NCBI GenBank assembly: GCA_002394665.1
Contig: DGUL01000002.1
Coordinates: 1-64,000 of the forward strand
Length of the DNA stretch: 64,000 nt
From: Rickettsiales bacterium UBA4311
GTDB taxonomy: Bacteria > Pseudomonadota > Alphaproteobacteria > Rickettsiales > Deianiraeaceae
Reading direction: 5' to 3'
Shown: piece after piece, positions 47,279 to 56,025 of the stretch
Position numbering within the stretch: position 1 is the stretch's first letter
Layout: each line of letters begins with the position of its first letter
Program-made: the position numbers and the translations under genes
Notes under the pieces: generated by a model
Seen by the model: the letters and a program-made list of their open reading frames with translations, nothing else
Database searches by the model: none
Told to the model about the DNA's origin: nothing

Positions 47279-47307
47279 CCCCGCCCGCCCCGCAGGGGCG
47301 GGCGGGG
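47279..47307 (+). repeat. GC-rich hairpin, dispersed repeat copy 2 (inverted)
   Basis: A perfect 13-bp stem (47279-47291 with 47295-47307) around the loop GCA, the reverse complement of the TGC loop of copy 1 at 5587-5625; the core is the same sequence in the other orientation. About 60 bases before it carry GCGTTGCTCG, also matching GTTGCTCG beside copy 1, so the repeat is longer than the stem. The rest of 47153-47536 holds nothing else that I can support. Confidence 0.7.
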
Positions 47308-47536
47308 CGGGTGGGCGGGGACAAAATAAAAAGCTTAAACAAATGCAGATTATAAAACATAAAAATTCAATATTTACGGAAATCAATTAAAAAATTAAAG
47401 AATACTTACAATCCTTACAATATTAACCTTCAAAAACACCAATACAAAAACGGCCAATAGATAAAAACATCCAAAAAGATCTTTATAAATATTGATTTTT
47501 AAAAAAAAATAAAACTCCTGTTGCATAAATTTTTTT

Positions 47537-48043
47537 ATGAAAATCAAAGTCGGCACAAAAGAAGTTGAATTGCCAGAAGATTACGACCCAAGAACATCAA
47601 CAGAGGAATATATGTGCGACAAAGATTTGGCATATTTCAAAAATGTTTTACAAAAACAGCTTGATGATATAGCTAAAAAGCTAAAAGCCGAAGACATAGA
47701 TAACGACAACGCAGACAAACGTTCAGCAGATGAAGCAGATTTGGCATCAATAGAAGCGGAAACTCTTGCGGAATTAAGAACAAAAGACAGACTACGTAAG
47801 CTTTCGAAAAAAATTGAAGAATTTATAGAAAAAATAGACAGAAATTTATACGGCTTTTGCGAAGAATGTGGCGATGACATTGGACGCAAACGTCTTTATT
47901 ACAATCCATTGTCAAGATTTTGTATAGCAGACCAAACAAAACGAGACCAAGACGAAGCTCAAAAGGAACGAGATGCTTGGACGCAAGGAGGAGAAAGCAA
48001 CAACTACGAAACAGAAACCGATAGCTACGACAATGAAAATTAG
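47537..48043 (+). CDS. dksA: RNA polymerase-binding transcription factor DksA
   Basis: 168 residues. Coiled-coil with DADD-like tip (residues around KLKAEDIDNDNADKRSADEADL), C-terminal zinc-finger type FCEECGDDIGRKRLYYNPLSRFC. The fourth metal Cys is replaced by Asp/Ala (CIAD), so zinc binding may be incomplete; some alphaproteobacterial DksA proteins also lack cysteines. ppGpp co-factor at rRNA and stress promoters. Acidic Asn-rich C-terminal tail is unusual. Confidence 0.9.
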   Translation: MKIKVGTKEVELPEDYDPRTSTEEYMCDKDLAYFKNVLQKQLDDIAKKLKAEDIDNDNADKRSADEADLASIEAETLAELRTKDRLRKLSKKIEEFIEKIDRNLYGFCEECGDDIGRKRLYYNPLSRFCIADQTKRDQDEAQKERDAWTQGGESNNYETETDSYDNEN

Positions 48044-48108
48044 TAAAACAATAATTGGCAAATAGCAATTGATGAAATCAAAACCAAGAAGACACTGTGA
48101 TGCTTTAT

Positions 48109-48651
48109 TTATAGTGTAGCTTTTTCTTGCAACAATTTACAATAATCAATCTCTTTGTCTGCTTTAAAAATCATTTCTTGTCTGTATAATGTTTCATAAA
48201 TATCTACATTGTTGCCAGAACCATCAAGGTATGAGACCTCACCAATATTTTTTGGAAACTTACTTTCAAAATCAATAACAAACTTTTTATTTGCCGAACT
48301 TCTAATTAAAGCATCAACGGCACGTTCATAAATCTTGAAAAACTCCTTTTCACAATCCTTGCTCTCACGGAAACCACGCAAATCAAATTTTTTATTTCTT
48401 TTCCCATATCTCGTTGGCAACTGAAAATCCTTTGGATAAACAACTTGATCGTATTTCCTCGCGAAGTTAAACATTAGGGCTCCATCGTCTTGAATTCTGA
48501 CAAAATCAACCGGAGTAAGCTGAAAAGCAGTAAAAACAATTAGCCACTTTAAAAACCTATAAATACCGCAAATAATAAAAAAAATAGCAAGATAACGAGC
48601 TTTTTTATCTTGCCAAATTCCAAGCAGAAAAGTTTTCAATAAATCCCACAT
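48109..48651 (-). CDS. Hypothetical protein with N-terminal membrane span
   Basis: 180 residues: a membrane segment at about 20-43 (YLAIFFIICGIYRFLKWLIVF in part), then a soluble part with IRSSANKKFVIDF and SYLDGSGNNVDIYETLY, and a C-terminal helix. No family recognised. It follows yidC on the same strand with 20 bases between, so an envelope role is plausible. ATG start. Confidence 0.6.
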   Translation of the reverse strand: MWDLLKTFLLGIWQDKKARYLAIFFIICGIYRFLKWLIVFTAFQLTPVDFVRIQDDGALMFNFARKYDQVVYPKDFQLPTRYGKRNKKFDLRGFRESKDCEKEFFKIYERAVDALIRSSANKKFVIDFESKFPKNIGEVSYLDGSGNNVDIYETLYRQEMIFKADKEIDYCKLLQEKATL

Positions 48652-48671
48652 TTGCGAACAAAAAAACAGCT

Positions 48672-50384
48672 TTATAAACCTTTATTTACAATTTTGATTA
48701 AAACACTTTGTTGAATGATTGTGAATATATTGCTACAAATCCAATAAAGCACCAAACCAGCAGGCATTGACGCAAACATAATTGTAAAAATTAAAGGAAA
48801 AAATTTCATCATTTTCGCTTGTGCAGGGTCAACTCCTGTCATTGGATTTATTTTCTGTTGAATAAACATAGTTAGACCCATCAAGCAAGGTAATAGCCCA
48901 ATTTGCAAAACAACAGGAACATCAAAATTTAGCAAACCAAACAAATTAAAAACCGATGAAGGGTCTCTTGAAGATAAATCAACTATCCAGCCAATAAACG
49001 AAGCATCACGCATTTCAATAGAAATTACCAACACCTTATACAAGGCAAAAAATATTGGAATTTGCAACAAAAGCGGAAAGAAAGCCGATGCTGGGTTGAC
49101 GTTATTGTCCTTATAAAGCTTATAAGTTTCAGTTTGCAACGTTTTCTTGTCGTCGCCACATCGTTTTTTTATTTCTTCCATTTGCGGAGAAATCTTTTTC
49201 ATCTTTGCCATAACTCTATAAGAACGATTTGCCAGCGGAAAAATAATCATTCTTACCAAAATTGTAAGCAATATAATTGCAACACCAAAGTTTCCACTTA
49301 TTGAATTAAGTCGCTTTAGTATTATTAACAAAGGTTTTGATAAGAAGTAAAACATTCCAAAATCTATTGCCTTATCAAATTTTTGAAGTTCGTGTTTTTT
49401 TTCAATTTCTTGCAACAATTCCAGCTTCTTCGGCGCCACAACAAGCAAGCTTTCTTTTTCAATTTGTTCTCCGTTTTTCAAAAGCATCAAATTGCTACAA
49501 AAATCCACTTGGTAAATATCATCTTTGTGGTTTCCTTTCTTTGCTGAATACCTTATATTCATTACGTCATTTTGTTCTTGATATGCCAATGCAGTAATCC
49601 AATATTGATCCGAGAAACCAATCCAAGAACCTTTATTGCCCTCCTGTGCAATTGTGCCCTTCCCTATTTTATCATAAGTGAATTCGTTAACTTTGTCTTC
49701 ATTTACGAACAACACACCGCGGAAAGCTCCAACATTTTCAATTCTGTCTGTCGTATTTTTCTCCGAAATTCTGCTATAATTCGCAACATTTACCGCTTTT
49801 CCATTATTATTTATAACTTTCTGTTTTACACTTATGGTATAATCGTCATTTAAAAAATAACTCATTTCAAATGAAAAATTGCCATTTTTTCCAGACAAAA
49901 CAATAGAATTGTCATTTTTACTCTTAACTTTCCAGTCAATTTCTCCATTCTTTACATCTCCAAGCCAACCGCTTTCAAAAAAGTGTTCGTCGTCCAATAA
50001 AATGACATTTTTTAAACTCTTCTCGTGTTGTTTAAAACCTTTTAGAGAGTAAAAAGTAATCCTGTTGTTAACAACATCAAAACCAACATTTACTTTATCG
50101 TTTTGTAAAAAAATCTCCTTTTTCTCTTTTTTCTTTTTTGCATTTGAAGTATCTTTTATACTCTCTGTAGTGATTAAACCATTGTCGTCCCTTGTTGCAT
50201 CAACGCTCACTTCCACATTGTTCTTTTTCCTATTCTGCTCCATTTTTGCAAGTTCTTCCTCGCTTGGGGAAGTGAAAAAATTCCAGACTGCCAAAAACAT
50301 TACAGAGAACAAAATAGCTCCGAGCAATCTTTTACTTTCACCATTATCAGAATTTGAGAAATTACCAAAATTATAATTAGACAC
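48672..50384 (-). CDS. yidC: Membrane protein insertase YidC
   Basis: About 570 residues: first membrane span (LLGAILFSVMFLAVWNFF), large periplasmic P1 domain, then the conserved core of five spans: FGVAIILLTILVRMIIFPLANRSY (shown in part; the Arg is the hydrophilic-groove residue), AFFPLLLQIPIFFALYKVL, IGLLPCLMG, MPAGLVLYWICSNIFTIIQQ. Inserts membrane proteins, with and without Sec. The start is GTG at 50384 (MSNYNFGNF) or TTG at 50405. Normal length for Gram-negative YidC. Confidence 0.96.
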   Translation of the reverse strand: MSNYNFGNFSNSDNGESKRLLGAILFSVMFLAVWNFFTSPSEEELAKMEQNRKKNNVEVSVDATRDDNGLITTESIKDTSNAKKKKEKKEIFLQNDKVNVGFDVVNNRITFYSLKGFKQHEKSLKNVILLDDEHFFESGWLGDVKNGEIDWKVKSKNDNSIVLSGKNGNFSFEMSYFLNDDYTISVKQKVINNNGKAVNVANYSRISEKNTTDRIENVGAFRGVLFVNEDKVNEFTYDKIGKGTIAQEGNKGSWIGFSDQYWITALAYQEQNDVMNIRYSAKKGNHKDDIYQVDFCSNLMLLKNGEQIEKESLLVVAPKKLELLQEIEKKHELQKFDKAIDFGMFYFLSKPLLIILKRLNSISGNFGVAIILLTILVRMIIFPLANRSYRVMAKMKKISPQMEEIKKRCGDDKKTLQTETYKLYKDNNVNPASAFFPLLLQIPIFFALYKVLVISIEMRDASFIGWIVDLSSRDPSSVFNLFGLLNFDVPVVLQIGLLPCLMGLTMFIQQKINPMTGVDPAQAKMMKFFPLIFTIMFASMPAGLVLYWICSNIFTIIQQSVLIKIVNKGL

Positions 50385-50522
50385 GTTGACGACAAAATAA
50401 AACAACTTTTTATTATCAAGGGCGACATTTTTTTAAAAACCGATAAAAAAAATGACAACAATGTTGATTGATGAGAATTTTACTTGCAAATAAAAAAAGT
50501 ATATTTCACTTGGATTGTGGCT

Positions 50523-50936
50523 ATGGATAGCAAAAGGAATTATGAATTAACATTGCTTGCCAGACAAGACGTTTCGGATGAGGACGTAAGATTGGCATTG
50601 CAAACTTTGAGGGATATTATAGTTTCAAATGGTGGGAGTATCTTATATGCTGAATACTGGGGGCTTCGCCAATTGGAATACAAAATTAACAAAAATGAAA
50701 ACGCCCATTTTTATATGGTGCAAATCAGTGCCGACAAGGAAATCAATAAAATGCTTGATGAAAAGTTGAGACATAGCACTATTTTTATAAGATATCTGTT
50801 TGTAAAAGTTGAAGATGAGAGTGTTTTAAAGAGCAGAACGCCAAACAATTTGACTGGTCAGGAAAATACTGATGAAGGAATTGTTTTTGACAAAAGGTTT
50901 TATAGTGCAATGAATTTAGGTTTTAATTTAAGATAA
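50523..50936 (+). CDS. rpsF: Ribosomal protein S6
   Basis: 137 residues from ATG 50523 (MDSKRNYELTLLARQD). YAEYWGLRQLEYKINKNENAHFY is the typical loop-strand region (here shortened: YWGLRQLEYKINK). C-terminal extension after the globular part. Head of the S6-S18-L9 cluster, one base before rpsR. Confidence 0.95.
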   Translation: MDSKRNYELTLLARQDVSDEDVRLALQTLRDIIVSNGGSILYAEYWGLRQLEYKINKNENAHFYMVQISADKEINKMLDEKLRHSTIFIRYLFVKVEDESVLKSRTPNNLTGQENTDEGIVFDKRFYSAMNLGFNLR

Positions 50937-50937
50937 T

Positions 50938-51297
50938 ATGGCGAGAATAATGTCTGCGACACAAAATCAAGACGACGCTCTTGTAAATACAATGTCTGGT
51001 GATATCACCTACGACGAGTTGGCGAAAGTTGAGGGAATTTCTGTAAACGCTTTGAAGATTAAAAAAGAAGGCTCTACTTCATTCTTCAAAAGAGCAACAT
51101 CTCCAACATTAAATGATGTTGAAGTGTCTAAAATATCCTATAAAGATGTAAAATTGTTGAAAAAGTTTATCAGCCCAAGGGGGAAAATTGTCCCTACAAG
51201 AAGCTCAAATGTAAAAAGTAGGAAAAAACAAAGAGCTTTGCGTATAGCTATATTGAGAGCAAGATTTTTAGGGTTGTTGCCTTACGTTAAATATTAA
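50938..51297 (+). CDS. rpsR: Ribosomal protein S18, with N-terminal extension
   Basis: 119 residues; the S18 core is the last 50 or so (YKDVKLLKKFISPRGKIVP, TRSSNVKSRKKQRALRIAI in parts). The first 65 residues are extra; S18 usually has 75-95 residues. Starts one base after rpsF. Cotranscribed with rplI. Confidence 0.93.
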   Translation: MARIMSATQNQDDALVNTMSGDITYDELAKVEGISVNALKIKKEGSTSFFKRATSPTLNDVEVSKISYKDVKLLKKFISPRGKIVPTRSSNVKSRKKQRALRIAILRARFLGLLPYVKY

Positions 51298-51347
51298 AGT
51301 ACTGAAGTGATTATAAAAGGTTTTCATATTGTTTTTTTATAAAGTGT

Positions 51348-52004
51348 ATGAATGTTATATTGAGCCGTGATGTTAGGAATGTTGGAAAAGTTGGCGATGT
51401 CTGTGAAGTCAAAACTGGCTATGGTCGCAATTTTCTTATTCCAAAAGGTTATGCTGTTGTTGCTAACAAGAAGAATATAGCAAATTTACAAAGTAAAATT
51501 GAAGAATTAAAAAAACAAAATGGTGAGATGTCGAAGGTTGCAGAGAATGTTGCCGACATTTTGAATAAAAAAGTTTTCAATATCATTCGTCAAGCTTCTG
51601 ACGACGGAATAATCTATGGCTCGGTTAGAAATCGCGATGTTCGTAGTTTGATTTGCGAGCTCTTGCACGAAAGTAGAGTTTCTTTTTCCGTTGATGTTGG
51701 TTCTATTAAAATAGAAAAACCAATAAAATCACTCGGGCAATATATTGTTTCCGTCAATGTTTTTGCTGATATTATTGCAAAAGTTCGTTTGAATGTTTGC
51801 AGAACGTCAACTGAATTTGATAGTGATGTTGAGAGTTTTGATAAAAAATATCAAGAGTTTTTACAGCCTACAAATGCAAATGCCGATAAAATAGAAGTAG
51901 GCAAAAATGCCGTTGTTGCCACGAAAGCATCAGAAGTTGGTGCTGAAAATATTGCTCCGGTCGCATCTGTTTCCGAAGATAAACAAGAAACAATAGAAAA
52001 ATAG
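51348..52004 (+). CDS. rplI: Ribosomal protein L9
   Basis: 218 residues. N-terminal domain with VGKVGDVCEVKTGYGRNFLIP and GYAVVANKKNI; long linking helix; C-terminal domain. A tail of about 60 residues beyond the usual length (Ala/Glu-rich, DKQETIEK end) is common in Alphaproteobacteria. The stop is directly followed by the TTG that could open the next gene. Confidence 0.95.
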   Translation: MNVILSRDVRNVGKVGDVCEVKTGYGRNFLIPKGYAVVANKKNIANLQSKIEELKKQNGEMSKVAENVADILNKKVFNIIRQASDDGIIYGSVRNRDVRSLICELLHESRVSFSVDVGSIKIEKPIKSLGQYIVSVNVFADIIAKVRLNVCRTSTEFDSDVESFDKKYQEFLQPTNANADKIEVGKNAVVATKASEVGAENIAPVASVSEDKQETIEK

Positions 52005-52031
52005 TTGCCGGACAATAAACGATTTGTTTTT

Positions 52032-53003
52032 GTGATAAAGATTGGCAATTTTTCCTTTGATTATCCAATTTTTCCTGCTCCGATGTGTGGAGTGATGGAT
52101 GCTCCTTTTAGGGCTATGTTGTTAAAATTTGGTGTGCCACTTTTATACACCGAAATGATTGCTTCCCACGCGACCATACTTGAATGCAGAAAAAAATACA
52201 TTGAAAAAGCAACACTGAAAGAAACAAGTAAAGTTCCTTTTGTAATTCAACTCGCAGGATGCGACCCTGAAATTATGTCAAATGCCGTGCTTGTTGCAAA
52301 AGATGCGGGAGCAGACATTGTTGATATGAACTTTGGATGTCCTGTAAAAAAAATTGTCAATAGCTATGCCGGCTCCGCACTAATGAAAGACGAAAAGCTC
52401 GCAGAGCGAATTATTAAATCCGTAGCAAAAACCGCAAGAAAAAACAACATTCCCGCAACAATAAAAATGCGAATGGGCTGGGACGAACAACATAAAAATG
52501 CTGTTAATATTGCCAAAATTGCGGAAAGCGAAGGAATTGCAACAATAACAATACATTGCAGAACACGAAGCCAAATGTATAGCGGAAAAGCTAATTGGGA
52601 ATTCGCTAAAGAATTAAAAGATGCTGTAAAAATCCCAGTCATTGTCAATGGCGATATAAACCTTGAAAATATTCAAGAAGCTTTAAAAGTTTCCTCCTGC
52701 GACGGAGCAATGATTGGACGGGCTTTATATGGCAAACCTTGGTTAATTGCGGACTGCATTTCGTTATTAAAAAATGAGAACAAAACACACAAACCGCACG
52801 ACATATGGAGCGACTGCATACAAGAGCATTTAACGAGAATTTTTGATTTTTACCCAATTAACAACGCCATCGGATTTGCAATAAAAAACCTGTATTTCTA
52901 CTCGCAAAACGTCAACGGAGGGGCAAAATTCCGCGGTGAAATCTCAAAATGCAAAACCAAAGAAGAAATATTTAAAACAGCAGAAAGCTTTTTTTCACTA
53001 TAG
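52032..53003 (+). CDS. tRNA-dihydrouridine synthase
   Basis: FMN enzyme reducing uridines in tRNA. About 323 residues from the GTG at 52032 (IKIGNFSFDYPIFPAPM, the family start; a TTG at 52005 is also possible). Motifs: APMCGVMDAPFR, LYTEMI, IQLAGCDPE, NFGCPVKKIVNSYAGSALM with the catalytic Cys, TIHCRTRSQMYSGKANW, NGDI, GRALYGKPWL. Similar to DusB. Last gene of the S6-S18-L9 group. Confidence 0.93.
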   Translation: MIKIGNFSFDYPIFPAPMCGVMDAPFRAMLLKFGVPLLYTEMIASHATILECRKKYIEKATLKETSKVPFVIQLAGCDPEIMSNAVLVAKDAGADIVDMNFGCPVKKIVNSYAGSALMKDEKLAERIIKSVAKTARKNNIPATIKMRMGWDEQHKNAVNIAKIAESEGIATITIHCRTRSQMYSGKANWEFAKELKDAVKIPVIVNGDINLENIQEALKVSSCDGAMIGRALYGKPWLIADCISLLKNENKTHKPHDIWSDCIQEHLTRIFDFYPINNAIGFAIKNLYFYSQNVNGGAKFRGEISKCKTKEEIFKTAESFFSL

Positions 53004-53010
53004 TTTTTTC

Positions 53011-53628
53011 CTATAATTTTTTCCGCAAAAACACAAACTTAGCCCCATTTTTCAAATCTTTTGAATAAATAACCTCAAAAGCCGAATAATTATAATCTTC
53101 TTGTGTCTCTAATATCAACATACCGCCATCGTTAAGTAAACCCTTGACGGCAATCGCGTCCAAAGTTTTTTGACAAAAATTATTTTTATAAGGTGGATCG
53201 AAAAAAATTAAATCAAATGTAGCATTCTCGCTAAGAGAAGGTAAAAAGGCATAAATACATTTTGCATTAAAAGGAACACTTTTGGCGGTCGTGTTGTCTT
53301 CTCCGTTGTTATTTTGATGCTTTTGCAAACTCTTCGAGTTTTGTTTTTCTAAAAATGCTTCTATATTATTTAACTTTTTTCTATCGCAATCAATAAAAGT
53401 GCAACTTCCACAACCAAGAGACATAAGCTCAAAGCCAACAATGCCACTACCACAACAAAAATCGGCACAAGAAAAATTTTTCAAATTCAAATGAAATCTA
53501 TTTATTAAAGTATTAAAAAGCACACCACGATTTAAAGAAGTCGTAATCCGTGAACCATCACCACGAAAACCCTCGCCGATGACAAGACCTTTATAATCTC
53601 CGTGTTCTATTCTAATAATGTTGGACAT
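53011..53628 (-). CDS. rsmD: 16S rRNA (guanine-N2)-methyltransferase RsmD
   Basis: 205 residues, Rossmann methyltransferase. RIEHGDYKGLVI start, FCCGSGIVGFELMSLGC cofactor loop, FIDCDRKKL, and the catalytic FFDPPYKNN. Methylates G966 of 16S rRNA in E. coli. The ATG shares its A with the TAA of rpoZ (TAATG), so translation is coupled. Confidence 0.92.
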   Translation of the reverse strand: MSNIIRIEHGDYKGLVIGEGFRGDGSRITTSLNRGVLFNTLINRFHLNLKNFSCADFCCGSGIVGFELMSLGCGSCTFIDCDRKKLNNIEAFLEKQNSKSLQKHQNNNGEDNTTAKSVPFNAKCIYAFLPSLSENATFDLIFFDPPYKNNFCQKTLDAIAVKGLLNDGGMLILETQEDYNYSAFEVIYSKDLKNGAKFVFLRKKL

Positions 53629-54002
53629 TATTTACCGGAAGCAAAGAAGTCTTTTGAAACTCCAAGATCTATACCAGTGCTATTATTTTCAACATCGTTG
53701 CCTTTCTTTTCAACGTCAAAAATAGGCTCATCAACTGACGCGTCATCAAGTAAGAAGTTATTATTAACAACATTTCCTTGCAGTTCATTTGCATACTTCC
53801 TTATTACCGTGTCTCGCAATTCCTCTATGCTGACTTTTCCAGCTTCAACCTCTCTCAATGCCAACACTGCAAATTTATTATTTGCATCAACAGCTGTTTT
53901 ATTACTTGTCGCAATAGCATTTGCTCTATACGCCAACAAAACAGCGAGTTCATAAGGACTTTCGCATTGCGATAAAACTTCTTCAATGGTTACGCGAGCC
54001 AC
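53628..54002 (-). CDS. rpoZ: RNA polymerase subunit omega
   Basis: 124 residues from a GTG at 54002 (MARVTIEEV), the family start. SPYELAVLLAYRANAIA (fold core), VLALREVEAGKVSIEELRD. C-terminal extension with acid residues is longer than usual. Overlaps rsmD by one base. A longer upstream frame to 54059 would add Phe/Lys-rich residues and is less likely. Confidence 0.9.
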   Translation of the reverse strand: MARVTIEEVLSQCESPYELAVLLAYRANAIATSNKTAVDANNKFAVLALREVEAGKVSIEELRDTVIRKYANELQGNVVNNNFLLDDASVDEPIFDVEKKGNDVENNSTGIDLGVSKDFFASGK

Positions 54003-54129
54003 AAAACGACTTCGTATTGTAAAAGAAAAAAAACTATTTTGCAAGCATTTTATTTTCATTGATTAAAATAATTTTCTTGCATTTTTAACCTCAAAGTCGC
54101 TTTACTCGCCAGTTTTGTTGTTTTTTTGT

Positions 54130-54318
54130 ATGAAATGTAAGAAAGCATCTTTTGGTGTGTTTGTTTTGGCTTGTTTTGTTTTTAATTGCTTCATTGGAGC
54201 TTTTAGTGCACTCGCTGTTTCGCAATCCGAGTACGAAGCTTGCAAAAAAGCTAAGTGCGTAAAAGGTAGTCCTAATTACGAACAATGCAAAAAAGATTGT
54301 GGATACAATGGAAATTAA
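54130..54318 (+). CDS. Small exported Cys-rich peptide
   Basis: 62 residues from ATG 54130: signal peptide (1-28; hydrophobic core, then AFSALAVS) and a mature peptide of about 33 residues with four Cys in two pairs (CKKAKC and CKKDCG), a basic linker between. Such spacing could form two disulphides. No family recognised. It stands alone on its strand, with a promoter and terminator pair just downstream (54355-54424). Possibly a peptide toxin, signal or antimicrobial; this is inference. Confidence 0.55.
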   Translation: MKCKKASFGVFVLACFVFNCFIGAFSALAVSQSEYEACKKAKCVKGSPNYEQCKKDCGYNGN

Positions 54319-54388
54319 ACAATCAAATCAATTATTTAAAAAATATTTGGATGGTATAATGGTAATTAAGTTATAGTGTCCTTTTCTG

Positions 54389-54424
54389 GCCCGGGCTTGG
54401 TCTTTCCAACCTGGGCTTTTTTTA
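54389..54424 (+). terminator. Terminator, possibly of a short RNA
   Basis: GCCCGGGCTTGG at 54389-54400 pairs, with a mismatch, with CCAACCTGGGC at 54406-54416 and is followed by a run of seven T. A TATAAT box lies at 54355-54360, so a transcript of about 60 bases may start near 54367. It also serves the peptide gene upstream if transcription reads through. Confidence 0.6.
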
Positions 54425-54471
54425 TCGTCAAAAACAAAAAAAATGCACCATTGATTGCTTTTGGAGTTTGT

Positions 54472-54885
54472 TTATTTACTTTTTTTCGCCTCTTTCCAAA
54501 GTTTTATCATCTCCTCTTTTGGAGCTTCTTTCAAAGGCGTGTTGCCAGTATAATGCTCCTCGCAATAAATCATTCTTCTCTCAAATTCTTTAATTGAATA
54601 CTCCAAAGCATCGGCACTATCAATTTTATAACGATTTGCCAAATTTCCAATTACAAACAGCACATCGCCGAGCTCTTCAAAAATCCTTCTGACATTATCC
54701 TTATTTTCATCGTGTGCGTCCAGTTCATCTTTTAATTCATTAATTTCATCGTATAAATCCTTTAAAATATCGTGCTTGTTGTCATAGCTGAAATGGGTTG
54801 CCTCATCTGCGATTTCTTGAATTTTTTGACTCTTCGCCAAAGGTGGCAATTTATCAAATTCAGCAAACTTACTTTTTAATGACAT
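54472..54885 (-). CDS. mazG: MazG-type nucleotide pyrophosphohydrolase, single domain
   Basis: 137 residues, all-alpha NTP pyrophosphatase. Metal-binding EExxE pattern in DEINELKDELD and EELGDVLFVIGNLA; SIKEFERRMIYCEEHY is typical of the MazG C-terminal domain. Full MazG has two domains (about 260 residues); this is one. Housecleans abnormal nucleotides. The sequence MSLKSKFAEFDKLPPLAKS at the start has no domain match. Confidence 0.85.
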   Translation of the reverse strand: MSLKSKFAEFDKLPPLAKSQKIQEIADEATHFSYDNKHDILKDLYDEINELKDELDAHDENKDNVRRIFEELGDVLFVIGNLANRYKIDSADALEYSIKEFERRMIYCEEHYTGNTPLKEAPKEEMIKLWKEAKKSK

Positions 54886-54903
54886 AAACTTAATTTTCTA
54901 TAC

Positions 54904-55116
54904 TCAAAAGTCGCCGACTTCCTTTGTTTTAATTTTCAACTCACAAACTAATCTCCCAACTAACAAGTTTATCTCCATCATCTCGTATTGCTTCCTTCTC
55001 GATTTAATTTCTTTCGGCAAACTTTTAGCAATGTCATTTGTTAGAACGTTAAATTTGTCAAGCACCTCAACAATCTCCTTTTGGTGGTTGATGTTGTGGA
55101 TGTTGATTGATGTTTT
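54904..55116 (-). pseudogene. Remnant of type I restriction specificity subunit HsdS
   Basis: A 70-codon minus-strand frame with no ATG start encodes KEIVEVLDKFNVLTNDIAKS followed by LPKEIKSRRKQYEMMEINLL and ends at a TGA. The pattern I-x-x-LD-F-L-NDI-LP-EI-RRKQYE-LL is the C-terminal conserved region of HsdS. The upstream two thirds and hsdM/hsdR are missing. Upstream codons are a repeat-like ATCAAC/AACATC run. It is the trace of a lost type I restriction-modification system. Confidence 0.7.
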
Positions 55117-55240
55117 TTAATTATATCAATATTGTAAAACCCTTCCATTCCCACATTGTGGAAAGGCAATTTTAAAAAAACTTCTTTGCAACAAAAAAAC
55201 CTTGCTTGAATATTGAATTTATTGCTTTTGTATTTCATAG

Positions 55241-55981
55241 ATGAAAGTTCACACGTCTTTAAAAAGCAACTTCAAGCAACAAAAAAAGCTTATTACCGAC
55301 GATGGCAAGGTTAGATTTTCCAACAAAAAAATGCGAGTAGAAAAAAAAGGAATAAAACTTTCATCTCAAAAGTGGCTCAACCGACAATTTACAGATCCGT
55401 TTGTATGTGCTGCAAAAATTGAGGGATATCTTGCAAGGTCGGCTTATAAGCTACTCGAAATACAGAAAAAATATGAAATTTTCAACAAAAACGATAACAT
55501 AATAATTGACCTCGGTTGCTCGCCCGGAAGTTGGTCGCAGGTTATAACAACAAACCGCAACACTGCAAAAAGCCAGATTGTTGGAGTTGATTTACTTGAA
55601 CCGAAGTTTTTACATCAAAACTTTCACTTTATTCAAGGAGATTTTGAGGATAAAACAACACAAAAGAAAATAGTTGATAAAATTAAAGAGTTATCAGGCT
55701 CGCAACAAGCTAATTGTATTATTTGCGACATAGCTCCAAACAGCACGGGCAATGCGGAAGTTGATAGAATAAGAAGCGAGAGAATAATTGAGGAAGTTTT
55801 ATTTTTCTGTCAAAAACATTTGCAGAAAGGTGGCAATTTTGTTTGTAAATCCGTAAAAGGTGCAGATAATGCCGTTTTTTTGGAATTAAAAAAAAGTTTT
55901 CAAAATGTCTTCCGCTTCAAACCAAACTCGTCAAGGAAGGATAGTAGTGAAATATTTTTGATTGGGAAAGAGAAAATATAA
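55241..55981 (+). CDS. rlmE: 23S rRNA (uridine-2'-O)-methyltransferase RlmE (FtsJ/RrmJ)
   Basis: 246 residues; N-terminal basic part, then SAYKLLEIQKKYEIF, IDLGCSPGSWSQV (cofactor loop), VGVDLLE, FIQGDFED, CDIAPNSTGN, FVCKSVKGAD and KDSSEIFLIG. The K-D-K-E catalytic tetrad is visible. Methylates U2552 in E. coli 23S rRNA. ATG start. Confidence 0.93.
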   Translation: MKVHTSLKSNFKQQKKLITDDGKVRFSNKKMRVEKKGIKLSSQKWLNRQFTDPFVCAAKIEGYLARSAYKLLEIQKKYEIFNKNDNIIIDLGCSPGSWSQVITTNRNTAKSQIVGVDLLEPKFLHQNFHFIQGDFEDKTTQKKIVDKIKELSGSQQANCIICDIAPNSTGNAEVDRIRSERIIEEVLFFCQKHLQKGGNFVCKSVKGADNAVFLELKKSFQNVFRFKPNSSRKDSSEIFLIGKEKI

Positions 55982-56025
55982 GGTTATAAATACGAAAAAT
56001 AAAATTAAAAATGTTAATTAACATT

